Shown: positions 1-9,601, counted from the first letter of the stretch. The stretch is DNA of 64,000 nucleotides from Luteolibacter sp. Y139 (GCF_038066715.1 NZ_JBBUKT010000006.1:186001-250000); one strand, 5' to 3'. Notes: a model not told the origin generated them from the letters alone. Program-made: numbers and translations.

Positions 1-2283
1 GCCGAGCTCCTCCACCAGCTCGCTGTCCGCAGAGTAGGTGTGGAAGGCGAGCTGCCAGGTGGCGCCATTCATGCGCAGCTGCACCGGGAAGTGGGGAGCG
101 CCGGCATTTCCCGAGTCGCGGTGCATCCAGAGCTGGTGGAACTGGCGGAGGTAGCTGGGGTCGTTGTACTCGGAGTTGAGATTCAATTCACGCTGCGCGG
201 GCAAGTCCGGCGACCATTGGAAATCGCGGCCGGGGTTGAAATCGACGCGGTGGGAGCGCTTGAAGAGATAGCGGGAGGTGGTGCCCTTGATGCGGATCAG
301 GACGTTATCGTAGAGCTTGCCGCCGCCGAAGAAGGCACCGCGAGCGCCGCCATCGGAATCGATGCCGGTCTGGGTGGTGGTGGTGGGAAAGACGTAGTCC
401 GGGACGAAGAGCTGATAGACCGGCAGGGTCTGGCCGGTCGGTTCGCCGCCGACCACGGTGCCCTCGTAAAGCGGCAAGGGCTGGTTGGCATTGGTATTCA
501 CCGGCCAGCGGGAGGCGCCGCCGGCGCTCACGAGCAGGGCGCGCCAGCGGACCATCTGTCCGGTGGTGGCACCGGCAGGGATGACCGCGGTCCAGGTGCT
601 GTCATTGGCGGTCACGTCGCCGTTGAGTCCGTTGTCAGAGAGGGGAACCGTTTGAACGCTGCCGTGCATGACCACGTAGCTGAGCGTGGGCGTGCCGGAG
701 ACTACGACGTCCGGGGTGACCCGTACGGTGACCGTGATGGGCTGGCCGACGGTGGGAATTTGCGGGGTCCAGGACATGCCAGCGATCGAGCCGGCGGAAT
801 AGATGGTGGATGATGCCGTGCCGGGCGTGGGGAGGAAATAGCGCCAGCCGGCGCGTCCATCGGAAGGCTTATTGCTCGCGTTGAGACCGAAGGAGACATT
901 GCCTTCCTGGGGCGGGTAGCCATCGAAGACATGCGCCAGGATTCCCGCGGGATTCGAGAGCGCGAGGTAGCCGCCATCATCGCCGAGCTTGAAGTCGGTG
1001 TGCAGGTTCGCTGCTGGATTCCGCCGGTCTTTTCCAGATGCGAAGATCACGCGACGCTGGCCGGGCTGGAGGATGACGGAAGGTAGGACCCAACGGCGTG
1101 GCAGGGCGGGATCGTCCGTGAGTGCCCAGCCGGCGAGATCCACGGCAGCGGTGCCGGGGTTCAGGAGCTCGATCCAGTCCGGGGTATCGTGATCCTCATC
1201 TTCCTGGCCGCCCGCATTCCTCGTGAGGAATTCGGAAATGATGACCTCGGGTGTGGGCAGGAGAGAGCTGAAGGTCGCGGACCACGGGGCGGGTTGGGCA
1301 GGGGTTCCATTGAGCCCGGTGATCCCGTGAGCGGCTGCCCAGGTGAAGTTCACCGGTCCCTGGGAAGGTGCGGGGAAGGCGAAGCGATAGTGCTTCGAGT
1401 CGATCACTTGGAGGCCGTTGGCGATAGTTCCATTGATCAGCAGGTCGGAGGCACCGACGCCGCTGACGGGGAAGGAGAAGGTCACATCGGCGGAGACGAG
1501 GGTGTCCACGGTCTGCCCGGCCTGCGGAGTGGTGGCGGTGATCACGGGCCAGGTGATGGATTCCACGCCGCCTTGGAAGAGGCCGGTCATTTCGGTGGCG
1601 GTGAGGGCGTGATCGAAGATCGCCACCTCATCGAGATCGCCGGTGAAATTGTGGGCGGCTCCGTTGTTGCGTGAGCCGATGTTCAGTTCTGCCTGGGTGC
1701 CATTCGCGATGCTGCTGCCCAGCGTATCGAGGCTCGTGGTGACCGGCACCGCCACGCCATCGATATAGATCTTCACGCCCGCCGCGGTACTGGATCCATC
1801 GTAGGTGAAGGCGACGTGATGCCACTGCTGGTCCAGCACCGGGAGCGCGGCATTCACCTGAAGGGCGATGGCCGGGTAGTCATTGCTCAGCCATACCGTC
1901 ACGCTGTCGGAATTCGCGCCGTTTGCGGACGAACCGACATGCATTTCCCAGCCGCGGTGCAGCTCGTCCTCAACCATGTCGCCGACGATGGTGCTATCCT
2001 GCGCACCGCCTTTGATCCACGCGGTGGCCGAGAAGGACTGGTCACGGTCGAAATTGATCCCGGTGCCTGCTTTCAGCCAGCTGCTGGAGAGGGTGGCCGC
2101 CGCGGTGCTGTGAGGGGACGCCACCGTATTGGAATAGGCGGCGGTGCCTTCCCAGGTCGCCGGGTAGGAGGCGACTTCGTCCGCGGTAGACGAGTCGAGT
2201 TTCCAGTGGGCAAGCAGGCCTGCGCTGGCCGTGGAGGGCAGGACGCAGGCAAGGAGGAGGGCTAAGGCAGGCAGGGAGTTCAT
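1..2283 (-). CDS. Secreted LamG / lamin-tail / CotH-type protein, truncated by the window edge
   Basis: An uninterrupted minus-strand frame runs from an ATG at 2283 to position 1, giving 761 codons with no stop, so the C-terminus lies outside the window. Residues 1-22 are a Sec signal peptide (MNSLPALALLLACVLPSTASA). Residues about 23-205 look like a LamG/concanavalin-type lectin domain (AHWKLD near the start, HHVAFTYDGSS, GDLDEVAIFDHALT). Residues about 310-430 match the lamin-tail domain (VIISEFLTRNAGG, PDWIELLNPG, LAGWALTDDP, LQPGQRRVIFASG). From about 610 the sequence resembles CotH kinase-like proteins (ELNLNSEYNDPSYLRQ, then a DSGNAGAP-type stretch and VQLRMNGATW). Such multidomain exported proteins are common in Verrucomicrobiota. 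Domain identities are read by eye. The substrate is unknown. Confidence 0.85.
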   Translation of the reverse strand, partial: MNSLPALALLLACVLPSTASAGLLAHWKLDSSTADEVASYPATWEGTAAYSNTVASPHSTAAATLSSSWLKAGTGINFDRDQSFSATAWIKGGAQDSTIVGDMVEDELHRGWEMHVGSSANGANSDSVTVWLSNDYPAIALQVNAALPVLDQQWHHVAFTYDGSSTAAGVKIYIDGVAVPVTTSLDTLGSSIANGTQAELNIGSRNNGAAHNFTGDLDEVAIFDHALTATEMTGLFQGGVESITWPVITATTPQAGQTVDTLVSADVTFSFPVSGVGASDLLINGTIANGLQVIDSKHYRFAFPAPSQGPVNFTWAAAHGITGLNGTPAQPAPWSATFSSLLPTPEVIISEFLTRNAGGQEDEDHDTPDWIELLNPGTAAVDLAGWALTDDPALPRRWVLPSVILQPGQRRVIFASGKDRRNPAANLHTDFKLGDDGGYLALSNPAGILAHVFDGYPPQEGNVSFGLNASNKPSDGRAGWRYFLPTPGTASSTIYSAGSIAGMSWTPQIPTVGQPITVTVRVTPDVVVSGTPTLSYVVMHGSVQTVPLSDNGLNGDVTANDSTWTAVIPAGATTGQMVRWRALLVSAGGASRWPVNTNANQPLPLYEGTVVGGEPTGQTLPVYQLFVPDYVFPTTTTQTGIDSDGGARGAFFGGGKLYDNVLIRIKGTTSRYLFKRSHRVDFNPGRDFQWSPDLPAQRELNLNSEYNDPSYLRQFHQLWMHRDSGNAGAPHFPVQLRMNGATWQLAFHTYSADSELVEELG

Positions 2284-2516
2284 GCTTGGGGCATGGGGGC
2301 CGCGAGGGACGGTCGCGCCGTGGGTTTTTATTAGTGAAACCGGGTTAGGGGGCTTTTGCAAGGTGGGGATTCCTCGCAGAATATGACGGTTCATCCGTCA
2401 TGATGTCGGAAAGATGCAAGAATGCGTGGCGGCACGCCGCGTCAATCCTCCATCGTTGCGATGGGGATATGATCCTGAACAGATGCCGGATGCCCGGTGA
2501 TCGGGCTTACACGGCT
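2284..2516. other. Intergenic region between potD and the CotH-type gene
   Basis: Both flanking genes are on the minus strand. The region holds two short hairpins, ATGACGG/CCGTCAT at about 2382-2400 and GCCCG/CGGGC at 2490-2504 just after the potD stop. Neither is followed by a clear T-run, so termination of the pot operon here is only possible. No small gene is seen. Confidence 0.4.
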
Positions 2517-3575
2517 TCAGGGCTTCTTCACCTTGTCCCACTCGGCGGTCCAGAGCGGGAGCTTGTCGCCGAGGTCATCGATGGGCTCGCACTTGGCGAA
2601 GAGCTCTTCCGGCGGGAAGAGCACCTCGCTGCCGCGGAAATCCTCGCTCAGGCTGGCGTAGGCAGCGGAGTTTGGCGCGCGGTAGCCGATCCACTCCATA
2701 TTTTCAGCGGCGACGCTGGCCTCGGTGACGTGATTGATGAAGGCGTAGGCGAGATCGACCTCCTTCGCGCCCTTCGGGATGCAGAGGTCGTCGCAGGAGA
2801 AGGCGGCGCCTTCCTTCGGGATGAAGATCTTCATGTCTTCATTCTCCTCCTTGGCCTGGATGAGATCGCCGGCGTAGCCTTGCACGAGGAAGAATTCTCC
2901 GGACGCGATGCCGGTCTTGTACTGCTCGTTCTCAAACTTCGCGATGTTGTCCTTCCAGCGGCGCGCGACTTCGCCCGCGGCGGCGAGCTGGGTGGGATCG
3001 GTGGAGTTCAAGGGATGGCCGAGGAATTTCAGCGCGGCGCCGAGCACCTCGCGCATGTCATCGAGCATGGTGATGCGGCCCTTCAGGTCCGCGCGGTCGA
3101 GCATGGCCCACGAGTTCACGGGATTGCTCACCTTTGACGCGAGATAGCAGAGGCAGGTGGGTGCCATCATGTAGGGCACGGAGAATTCCATTTTCGGGTC
3201 GAGCGCCTTGGCGAGGTAGGCGGCGTCCATGTTCTTGAGATTCGGGATCTTCGCGTGGTCGAGCGGCTGGACCATGCCCTTTCGCTTGAGCGCCTGAACG
3301 GCGTAGGAGGAGGGAACGAGCACGTCGTAACCCACCGCGCCGGATTCCAGCTTCGCGAGCATCGCTTCGTTCGAATCGAAGGTGTCCACGACCACGGTGC
3401 AATTGTGGGCCTGCTCGAAACTCTGCTTGGCCTTCTCGCTGAGGTAGTCCGCCCAGGTGAACACGGTCAGCGTCTTCTTGGCGCCCGAAGCTCCGGTGGA
3501 TCCGACCTTCTGCTTGCAGGCGGGGATGGACGCGGCGGCGAGCGCGGAGGCGGCGATGAAGTGGCGGCGGTTCAT
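2517..3575 (-). CDS. potD: Polyamine ABC transporter substrate-binding lipoprotein (PotD/PotF family)
   Basis: This is the periplasmic spermidine/putrescine-type binding protein of the adjacent permeases and ATPase. It has 352 aa, the usual length for PotD/PotF. The N-terminus combines a twin-arginine-like NRRHFIAAS with a lipobox SIPAC (Cys20), so it is probably exported by Tat or Sec and lipid-anchored. The mature part begins with the family pattern LTVFTWADYLSEKAKQSFE, followed by GYDVLVPSSYAVQ and later FINHVTEASVAAENMEWIGY. It is the last gene of the pot operon, 60 nt after potC. The exact ligand cannot be read from sequence; putrescine or spermidine is inferred from the family and the operon. 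Confidence 0.9.
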   Translation of the reverse strand: MNRRHFIAASALAAASIPACKQKVGSTGASGAKKTLTVFTWADYLSEKAKQSFEQAHNCTVVVDTFDSNEAMLAKLESGAVGYDVLVPSSYAVQALKRKGMVQPLDHAKIPNLKNMDAAYLAKALDPKMEFSVPYMMAPTCLCYLASKVSNPVNSWAMLDRADLKGRITMLDDMREVLGAALKFLGHPLNSTDPTQLAAAGEVARRWKDNIAKFENEQYKTGIASGEFFLVQGYAGDLIQAKEENEDMKIFIPKEGAAFSCDDLCIPKGAKEVDLAYAFINHVTEASVAAENMEWIGYRAPNSAAYASLSEDFRGSEVLFPPEELFAKCEPIDDLGDKLPLWTAEWDKVKKP

Positions 3576-3635
3576 GGTGGATAGACGGTAGAGGGGAAAT
3601 GAGCGGAAGGGGAATCGGAAACTGGGCGGAAATTC

Positions 3636-4421
3636 TCACTTGGACTCGGCCACGGCCGGCCTCGTGAGGCGCTGTGAGACGGCGACCACGGCGAAGGTGA
3701 CGATGAGCATGAGCGAGGACAGGGCATTGATCACCGGGAGATCCTTGCTTTTCTTGATCATGGAATAGACGAGCGTCGGAAGGGTATCCGAGCCGGGGCC
3801 TTTGACGAAGTAGGTGATGACGTAGTCGTCGATCGAGAGCGTGAAGGCAAGCAGGCCGCCGGCGAAGATGCCCGGGGCGAGCAGCGGCAGGGTGACTCTC
3901 ATGAATGCCTGGGTCTTCGTGGCGCCGAGGTCACGGGCGGCTTCCACCACATTGAAATCGAAGTCCTGCAAGCGGGCCTGCACGACGAGCGCGACGTAGC
4001 TCAGGCAGAAGGTGATGTGGGCGATCGAGATGGTCAGCAGGCTGAGCTTCATCCCGAAGGAGATGAAGAGCAGCAGCAGGCTCATGCCCATGAGGATGTC
4101 CGGTAACACCAGCGGCACGGCGACGAGGAGCTTGTGGGCGTCCTGCAGGCGGGACTTGTAACGCTGGAGTGCGAAGGCGGCGGCGGTGCCGAGCACCATG
4201 GAGACGAGGCTGGCGGCGGTGGCAACCTTCACGGAATTGGCCAGCGCCGCGAGGATGTCGGTGCGCTCGAAAAGCCGCGTATACCAGCGCGTGGTGAAGC
4301 CGCTCCACGTCGAGGCATAGCGTGAATCATTGAAGGAATTCAGCACCAGGAAGCCGATCGGCAGGTAGAAGAAGACCAGCGTCAGGATCAGGGCGATGAG
4401 AGGGACGCGGCTTGGCTTCAT
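3636..4421 (-). CDS. potC: Polyamine ABC transporter permease (PotC family)
   Basis: This 261-aa inner-membrane permease has about six hydrophobic segments and starts at TM1 (LIALILTLVFFYLPIGFLVL). The EAA loop that docks the ATPase is clear in its C-terminal half (EAARDLGATKTQAFMRVTLP), followed by GGLLAFTLSIDDYVITYFV, a stretch typical of PotC. The ATG overlaps the potB stop by 4 nt (ATGA, 4418-4421), so the two permeases are translationally coupled. It would form the PotB-PotC heterodimer of the importer. Confidence 0.92.
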   Translation of the reverse strand: MKPSRVPLIALILTLVFFYLPIGFLVLNSFNDSRYASTWSGFTTRWYTRLFERTDILAALANSVKVATAASLVSMVLGTAAAFALQRYKSRLQDAHKLLVAVPLVLPDILMGMSLLLLFISFGMKLSLLTISIAHITFCLSYVALVVQARLQDFDFNVVEAARDLGATKTQAFMRVTLPLLAPGIFAGGLLAFTLSIDDYVITYFVKGPGSDTLPTLVYSMIKKSKDLPVINALSSLMLIVTFAVVAVSQRLTRPAVAESK

Positions 4422-5251
4422 GCGGTCTTCTCCTTTCTCCTGAGGAACATGGGAGCCAGCACGAGGAGCGCGAGCGCGCCGGAGAGCGCAGCGGCTTCGG
4501 GAAGATTGCGGTCGGTGAAGTTCCGCTGGGCGATCTTGTTGCCGATCATCTGGGTGGTGGTTCCGCCGACCATGTCTGGCACGACGTAGGAGCCGAGCAT
4601 GGGGATGAAGACCACGAGGAAGGCGGTGATGGCGCCTTGGCGGATGCCGGGGATGAAGACGGAGAAGAAGGCGCGCAGGGGTTTAGCACCGAGGTCGCGC
4701 GCGGCATCGAGGAGGCCGAAGTCGAATTTTTCGGCTGCGGCGAAGAGCGGCAGGATGGCGAAAGGCAGGTAGGTGTAGACGCTGACGATGATGACGGCGG
4801 TGAGGTTGCCTAACAGACGCTCGTTTTCTCCTAGCAGCCCGATGCTGCGCATCGCCTCGGCGACATAGCCTTGGGCATGGAGGATCTGCTGCCAGGCGAA
4901 GACGCGGATCACGAAATTCGTCCAGAACGGCACGATGACCAGTAGCAACACTCGCGAGCGCCAGACAGGTGTCAGGCGGGCCATTGAATAGGCGACTGGC
5001 AACGATATGGCGATGGAGAGCACCGTGGTCGCGGCTGCCGTGAAGATCGTGCGGGCGAATAGTGCGGGATAGCTTGGATCGGCAAGTGCGCGAATGGCAT
5101 CCAAACTCCAGCCTTCACCGATGCCACCGGCTGCAAGCGCTGGCCGGAAGGCGATGGCGAAGATGATCGCCACTGGGACCAGCACGAACATCACCAGCCA
5201 GAGGAAGCTGGGCGCAGTTGAGAGAAGCTCGGGTTTGCGGTCCGTTTTCAT
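4418..5251 (-). CDS. potB: Polyamine ABC transporter permease (PotB family)
   Basis: This is a 277-aa membrane permease with about six transmembrane segments. TM1 is LWLVMFVLVPVAIIFAIAF, and the EAA-type cytoplasmic loop is DAARDLGAKPLRAFFSVFIP. The sequence FVIRVFAWQQILHAQG before the core is characteristic of PotB. The gene is sandwiched with a 1-nt overlap to potA upstream and a 4-nt overlap to potC downstream, which indicates one transcript with coupled translation. Confidence 0.92.
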   Translation of the reverse strand: MKTDRKPELLSTAPSFLWLVMFVLVPVAIIFAIAFRPALAAGGIGEGWSLDAIRALADPSYPALFARTIFTAAATTVLSIAISLPVAYSMARLTPVWRSRVLLLVIVPFWTNFVIRVFAWQQILHAQGYVAEAMRSIGLLGENERLLGNLTAVIIVSVYTYLPFAILPLFAAAEKFDFGLLDAARDLGAKPLRAFFSVFIPGIRQGAITAFLVVFIPMLGSYVVPDMVGGTTTQMIGNKIAQRNFTDRNLPEAAALSGALALLVLAPMFLRRKEKTA

Positions 5252-6396
5252 CAGCTGGCGTCTGGAAGGGTCAGCATGCCTTCGTCTTCCTCACGATATT
5301 GCTCTAGCAGGAAGCCGTCATTCGCGTCCCACAGGAGCCAGACGGTGTCGCCCCATTTGGGCGGGGATTCGTCCAGCTGGAAGGTGCGGTGCTGCATTTC
5401 TGCACACAGGCGCCATTCGCCGCAGCGGACCCAGTAGCGGGTGTGGGAGCCGTAGTAGATGACGTCTTCGACCTTGCCTTCGACGGCGTTGTCCATCGGC
5501 GAGATGGCGGGTTTGTCCCGGGAAACCATCAGCTTCTCCGGGCGGATGGAGAGGTGGACGCGGTCGCCCACTTTGACCGCTTTGTCATTGTCGATGATGA
5601 TGCTGCCAAAGTTCTTCACCTCGCAGCGAGAGAAGCGGGCGTCGATGGCTTCGGTGATTTTGCCATCGAGGAAATTCGTGTCGCCGATGAAGGCGGCGAC
5701 GAAGGAGGTGCGGGGGGCTTCGTAGATCTCTGCGGGCGGGCCAACTTGCTCGATGATGCCTTTATTCATCACGGCGATGCGGTCGGAGATCGACATCGCC
5801 TCGCCCTGGTCGTGGGTGACGTAGATGAAGGTGATGCCGACTTCGTCGTGGATGGCATCGAGCTCGACGATGAGGCGCTGGCGGAGCTTGAGATCGAGGG
5901 CGGCGAGCGGTTCGTCCAAGAGGAGGACCTTGGGCTTATTGACCAATGCGCGGGCGATGGCGACGCGCTGCTTCATGCCGCCGGAAAGCTGGGACGGCTT
6001 CTTGTCGCCGTGGGCCTTGAGGTCGACGAGTTCGAGCATTTGGTCGACGCCCTTGGCGATTTCGGCTGGGGTCCATTTGGCGATCCTGGGGCCGAAGGCG
6101 ATGTTCTCGCGGACGCTCAAGTGCGGGAAGAGCGCGTAGCTCTGGAAGACCGTGTTCACCGGTCGCTGGTCGGGTGGCAGCGGGGTGATATCCTTGCCAT
6201 CGAGATAGACGCGGCCGAGGTCGGGCTGGTCGAAGCCGGCGGCCATCCGGAGCAAGGTGGTCTTCCCGCAGCCGGAGGGTCCGAGCAGGGAGAAGGTCTC
6301 GCCCTTTTCGATGTCCAGGGTGACATCATTGATGGCAGTGAAGGTCCCGTAGCGGCGGGTCACATTCTCGAAGCGCAGGTAGGCCATTTCTTCCAT
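5251..6396 (-). CDS. potA: Polyamine ABC transporter ATP-binding protein (PotA)
   Basis: This is the ATPase subunit of the importer. Of its 381 residues, about 1-240 form the nucleotide-binding domain: Walker A GPSGCGKTT (39-47), signature LSGGMKQ (137-143), Walker B VLLLDEP (157-163) and the H-loop in YVTHDQGEAM. The rest is the TOBE regulatory region (LSIRPEKLMV and onward), as in PotA. It is the first gene of the operon potA-potB-potC-potD. A second ATG at 6387 (MAYLRFENV) has GGAAG a few bases upstream and could be the true start, which would shorten the protein by three residues. Confidence 0.93.
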   Translation of the reverse strand: MEEMAYLRFENVTRRYGTFTAINDVTLDIEKGETFSLLGPSGCGKTTLLRMAAGFDQPDLGRVYLDGKDITPLPPDQRPVNTVFQSYALFPHLSVRENIAFGPRIAKWTPAEIAKGVDQMLELVDLKAHGDKKPSQLSGGMKQRVAIARALVNKPKVLLLDEPLAALDLKLRQRLIVELDAIHDEVGITFIYVTHDQGEAMSISDRIAVMNKGIIEQVGPPAEIYEAPRTSFVAAFIGDTNFLDGKITEAIDARFSRCEVKNFGSIIIDNDKAVKVGDRVHLSIRPEKLMVSRDKPAISPMDNAVEGKVEDVIYYGSHTRYWVRCGEWRLCAEMQHRTFQLDESPPKWGDTVWLLWDANDGFLLEQYREEDEGMLTLPDAS

Positions 6397-6485
6397 CTAG
6401 CAAGGCGGATGCGTCAAACAATGTCGATGTGGAAGTGCCGGGGAATTGCGTTTGCCGACGGGGCCGAATGGGGTAGGAGAGCGGC

Positions 6486-6956
6486 ATGATCGACATGCTC
6501 GTGCGCCTCTACGACCTGCCTGAAAGCGCGGAACTCTACGCGACGGTGGCCGGGCAGGGGATCACGCTGCGGCGCGCGCGGGCTTTCGAGAAGCATACGG
6601 TGGCTGAGTTCGCGCGCACCCATTTCTCGGCGAAGTGGGTCAGCGAGGTGGAGGTGGCGCTGAGCCGTCAGCCGGTGGCGTGCTTCATCGCGACGAAGGA
6701 CAAGGCGATCCTTGGCTTCGCCTGCTTTGACACGACGATGCGTGGGTTCTTCGGGCCGACTGGCGTGGCTGAAACGGCCCGCGGCACGGGGATCGGAAAG
6801 GCGCTGCTTTTCAAGGCGCTCGAGGGGCTGCGTGATATTGGCTACGCGTATGCCTTCATCGGCGGGGTGGGACCGCGGGAGTTCTATGAGAAGGCTTGTG
6901 GGGCCATCGAGATCCCCGGAAGCGATCCGGGGATCTATGGGGACATTTTGCCGTGA
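6486..6956 (+). CDS. GNAT-family N-acetyltransferase
   Basis: This 156-aa protein carries the acetyl-CoA binding motif A of GNAT enzymes (ETARGTGIGKALLFKAL, with RGTGIGK), preceded by a strand that contacts the substrate (LGFACFDTTMRGFFGPTGV). The start is supported by TAGGAGA about 7 nt upstream. It is divergent from potA and convergent with glpX, so it is probably a single-gene unit. The acceptor substrate cannot be predicted. Confidence 0.85.
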   Translation: MIDMLVRLYDLPESAELYATVAGQGITLRRARAFEKHTVAEFARTHFSAKWVSEVEVALSRQPVACFIATKDKAILGFACFDTTMRGFFGPTGVAETARGTGIGKALLFKALEGLRDIGYAYAFIGGVGPREFYEKACGAIEIPGSDPGIYGDILP

Positions 6957-6970
6957 AGAGGTCGCGGTCG

Positions 6971-8020
6971 TTAGTCTAGCAGCAGCACCTCGGCGCTCTT
7001 CGAGCGAAGACGGAAGGTCTTCTTGGAGAGGTCATGCGCGGCCTTGATCGAGCGGACGGTGCGGCTCTTCACCCGCATCAGGACGGAGTGAGTGCGGGCG
7101 ACATTGCCATTCACTTCCACGCCGCGGAGCAGCGGGCTATCGGAAATGCCGGTGGCGCTGAAGAGGATGCGGTCACCTTTGGCAAGATCCTTGGAAAGAT
7201 AGACGCGGTCCAGCAAGTGACCGAAGCCTTCGGCAATGAGGACGCGCTTTTCGAGGCCGTCCTTTGGCCAGATCTTGGCCTGCAGGCCGCCGCCGAGGCA
7301 GCGAAGGCCGGCGGCGGAAAGCACGCCTTCCGGAGCGCCGCCGATGCCGATGTAGAGATCGACATTGCTCTCTGGCAAAGCGGGCGCGATCGCGGCGGCG
7401 ATGTCGCCGTCGGAGATCATGCGCAGCTTGGCGCCCATGCGGCGCACGGCGTCGATGTAAGGCTGGTTGCGCGGACGATCGAGGATCATCACGACGATGT
7501 CGCGGATGTCCTTCTCAAGGATCTTCGCGGTGATCTTGATGACCTCTTCAGTTGGGGCTTCGACGCTGATGGGAAGCTTGGGATCGGCGATGAAGGCCTG
7601 GCGGACTTTCTCCGGATAGGAGAGCTTCTCGAGGTAGAAGGCGGGGATGTCTTCGAGCGCGCTCTCCTCGCCATCGACCGGGATGGCGGCGGCGATGCAG
7701 GACACCGAGTTGGCCATGCCCTTCGAGACGTTGGTGGTGCCGTCGACGGGATCGAGCGCGATGTGGAATTGCGGCGAGCCTTCGGCCCAGGTGCCGACCT
7801 TCTCGCCTTTGAAGATGCCGGGCGCTTCGTCCTTGATGCCCTCGCCGATGACGACTTCGCCGCGCATGTCCATCAGGTCGAACATGCCACGGATGGCATC
7901 GCAGGCGGCGGCATCGGCAGCTTCTTTCTCGCCACGGCCCATCCAACGGTGGGCGACGATGGCGGCTCCCTCGGTGGCCCGAAGGAAATCCATTTCAAAA
8001 ATGCGTTCGGGGTCGATCAT
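6971..8020 (-). CDS. glpX: Class II fructose-1,6-bisphosphatase (GlpX)
   Basis: GlpX hydrolyses fructose-1,6-bisphosphate to fructose-6-phosphate in gluconeogenesis. The 349-aa protein shows the GlpX N-terminus (FLRATEGAAIVAHRWMGRG), the GEVVIGEGIKDEAPG stretch, and the Li-sensitive phosphatase metal site DPVDGTTNVSKGMANS. Near the C-terminus is ATGISDSPLLRGV. Length is normal for the family (about 320-350 aa). It sits between the acetyltransferase and rhamnulokinase on the same strand as the latter, 57 nt apart, so co-transcription with the sugar kinase is possible. Confidence 0.92.
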   Translation of the reverse strand: MIDPERIFEMDFLRATEGAAIVAHRWMGRGEKEAADAAACDAIRGMFDLMDMRGEVVIGEGIKDEAPGIFKGEKVGTWAEGSPQFHIALDPVDGTTNVSKGMANSVSCIAAAIPVDGEESALEDIPAFYLEKLSYPEKVRQAFIADPKLPISVEAPTEEVIKITAKILEKDIRDIVVMILDRPRNQPYIDAVRRMGAKLRMISDGDIAAAIAPALPESNVDLYIGIGGAPEGVLSAAGLRCLGGGLQAKIWPKDGLEKRVLIAEGFGHLLDRVYLSKDLAKGDRILFSATGISDSPLLRGVEVNGNVARTHSVLMRVKSRTVRSIKAAHDLSKKTFRLRSKSAEVLLLD

Positions 8021-8077
8021 GGGTTCGGAGTGGGGAGGAGTTGGAGCGCGGAAGATGCAAATCGCGGGCCAATCCGC

Positions 8078-9550
8078 TCAGCGTCCGATGAACGCTTTGA
8101 ATCGCTCGTATGCGCCTTGCCATTCGTCCCCATTTTTCGGTGCATAATTTTGGAACTCGAATGACTCGCGAATCAAATGACGGGCGGCGGCAAGGTCGGG
8201 CAAGTGGCCGGTGGCGATCATCTGGACGACGATGTTGCCGCATGAAGTTGCCTCGATCGGGCCGGCGATGACGTCGATGCCGAGCGCATCGGCGGTGGCT
8301 TGCGCGAGGAACGCGTTCTGAATGCCGCCACCTCCGGCGTGGAGCTGCTCAAAGCGTTTGTCGGCGAGAGCACAAAAATTCTCGAAGACGACGCGATACT
8401 TCAGTGCCAGCGATTCGGAGGCGACGCGGAGGATAGTGCCTTTGTCCTTTGGCACGGCTTGGCCGGTGCGTTCACACCATGCGCGGATCTTCGTTGGCAT
8501 TTCACCGGGTGCGGCGAAGACGGGGTCATCCGGGTCGATGAAGGCGGTGAAGGCTGGTGCGGCTTCGGCGAGCTTGGCCATTTCGCCGTAGGAGATGCTT
8601 TCGCCATCCAGTGTCCACTGGCGCTTGCACTCCTGGATGAGCCAGAGTCCGGCAATGTTCTTGAGGAAGCGCACGGAGTTCTCCACGCCGAGTTCATTGC
8701 AGCAGCGCGCAGCAAAGGCCTGAGGGGTGCGGATCGGATCCTTTCGCTCAAGGCCCATGATCGACCATGTGCCGGACGAGAGCCAAAGGGCGTCATCGCC
8801 TTCCATCGGGATGCCGGCCACCGCCGAGGCGGTATCGTGCGAGGCGCTGGCGACGACGGGAATACCTTCCATTCCGATCTGGCGGGCGACCTCCTTGCGG
8901 ATCGGGCCGAGGACGGTGCCAGGCGAGACGATTTTCCCAAAGATGCGCCTCGGCAACCCGAGCGTCTCGATCACGCCCCAGGCCCAATCACCAGTGCCGG
9001 CATCGAGAAGCTGCGAGGTGGAGGCGATGGTCCGCTCGACTGCCTGCACGCCGCATAGCCAGAAGGCGAGCAGGTCGGGGATGAAGAGCAAGGTGTCCGC
9101 CGCTGCGAGGGCGGGGGACGCGACTTGTTCCTCGGCCAGCAGGTGCAGGGAGGAGTTGTAGAAATTCGTGGTGATGCCGGTGAGCGAGTAGATCTCGGCT
9201 TCGCTGAGCTTGGCGTGCATCACGGCTGGCATGCCTTCGTGACGGGCATCGCGGTATTGGTGCGGCATGCCGAGCAGGCGGCCGTGTCCGTCTAACAGAC
9301 CGAAGTCACAGCCCCAGGTATCGATGCCGATGGCGACGATGTCCTTGCCGTATTTTTCCACGGCACGACGCAGGCCTTCGACGATATCGCGGAAGAGACC
9401 GACGATGTTCCAATACGAGCCGCCGGGCAGGTCGGTGCCAGGATTGTCAAAGCGGTGGATTTCCTCGAGTTGGAGGGTTTTCAGGTCGGAGACGCCGGCG
9501 ATGACGCGGCCGCTGCCGGCCCCGAGGTCGATGGAGAGGAAGACGGGCAT
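8078..9550 (-). CDS. rhaB: Rhamnulokinase (FGGY family)
   Basis: RhaB phosphorylates L-rhamnulose to rhamnulose-1-phosphate. This 490-aa FGGY-fold kinase begins with the phosphate-1 loop IDLGAGSGRVIAG and has the RhaB-typical GSYWNIVGLFRDI, GIDTWGCDFGLLD and PHQYRD. Later come SHDTASAVAG and the C-terminal ATP-site segment LHAGGGGIQNAFLAQATADA. Neighbours support the assignment: a DeoR regulator lies 51 nt upstream, and beyond it is the divergent rhamnulose-phosphate aldolase/dehydrogenase. No L-rhamnose isomerase is present in the window. Confidence 0.9.
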   Translation of the reverse strand: MPVFLSIDLGAGSGRVIAGVSDLKTLQLEEIHRFDNPGTDLPGGSYWNIVGLFRDIVEGLRRAVEKYGKDIVAIGIDTWGCDFGLLDGHGRLLGMPHQYRDARHEGMPAVMHAKLSEAEIYSLTGITTNFYNSSLHLLAEEQVASPALAAADTLLFIPDLLAFWLCGVQAVERTIASTSQLLDAGTGDWAWGVIETLGLPRRIFGKIVSPGTVLGPIRKEVARQIGMEGIPVVASASHDTASAVAGIPMEGDDALWLSSGTWSIMGLERKDPIRTPQAFAARCCNELGVENSVRFLKNIAGLWLIQECKRQWTLDGESISYGEMAKLAEAAPAFTAFIDPDDPVFAAPGEMPTKIRAWCERTGQAVPKDKGTILRVASESLALKYRVVFENFCALADKRFEQLHAGGGGIQNAFLAQATADALGIDVIAGPIEATSCGNIVVQMIATGHLPDLAAARHLIRESFEFQNYAPKNGDEWQGAYERFKAFIGR

Positions 9551-9601
9551 GCGGGAGATGGTAGATAGTGGATCGTAGATGGCAGATGCTTTAGCACATG
9601 C

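Noticed and set aside
5389-6489. A 366-codon plus-strand frame opposite potA
   Set aside because: potA has complete ABC motifs; the opposite frame is compositional.
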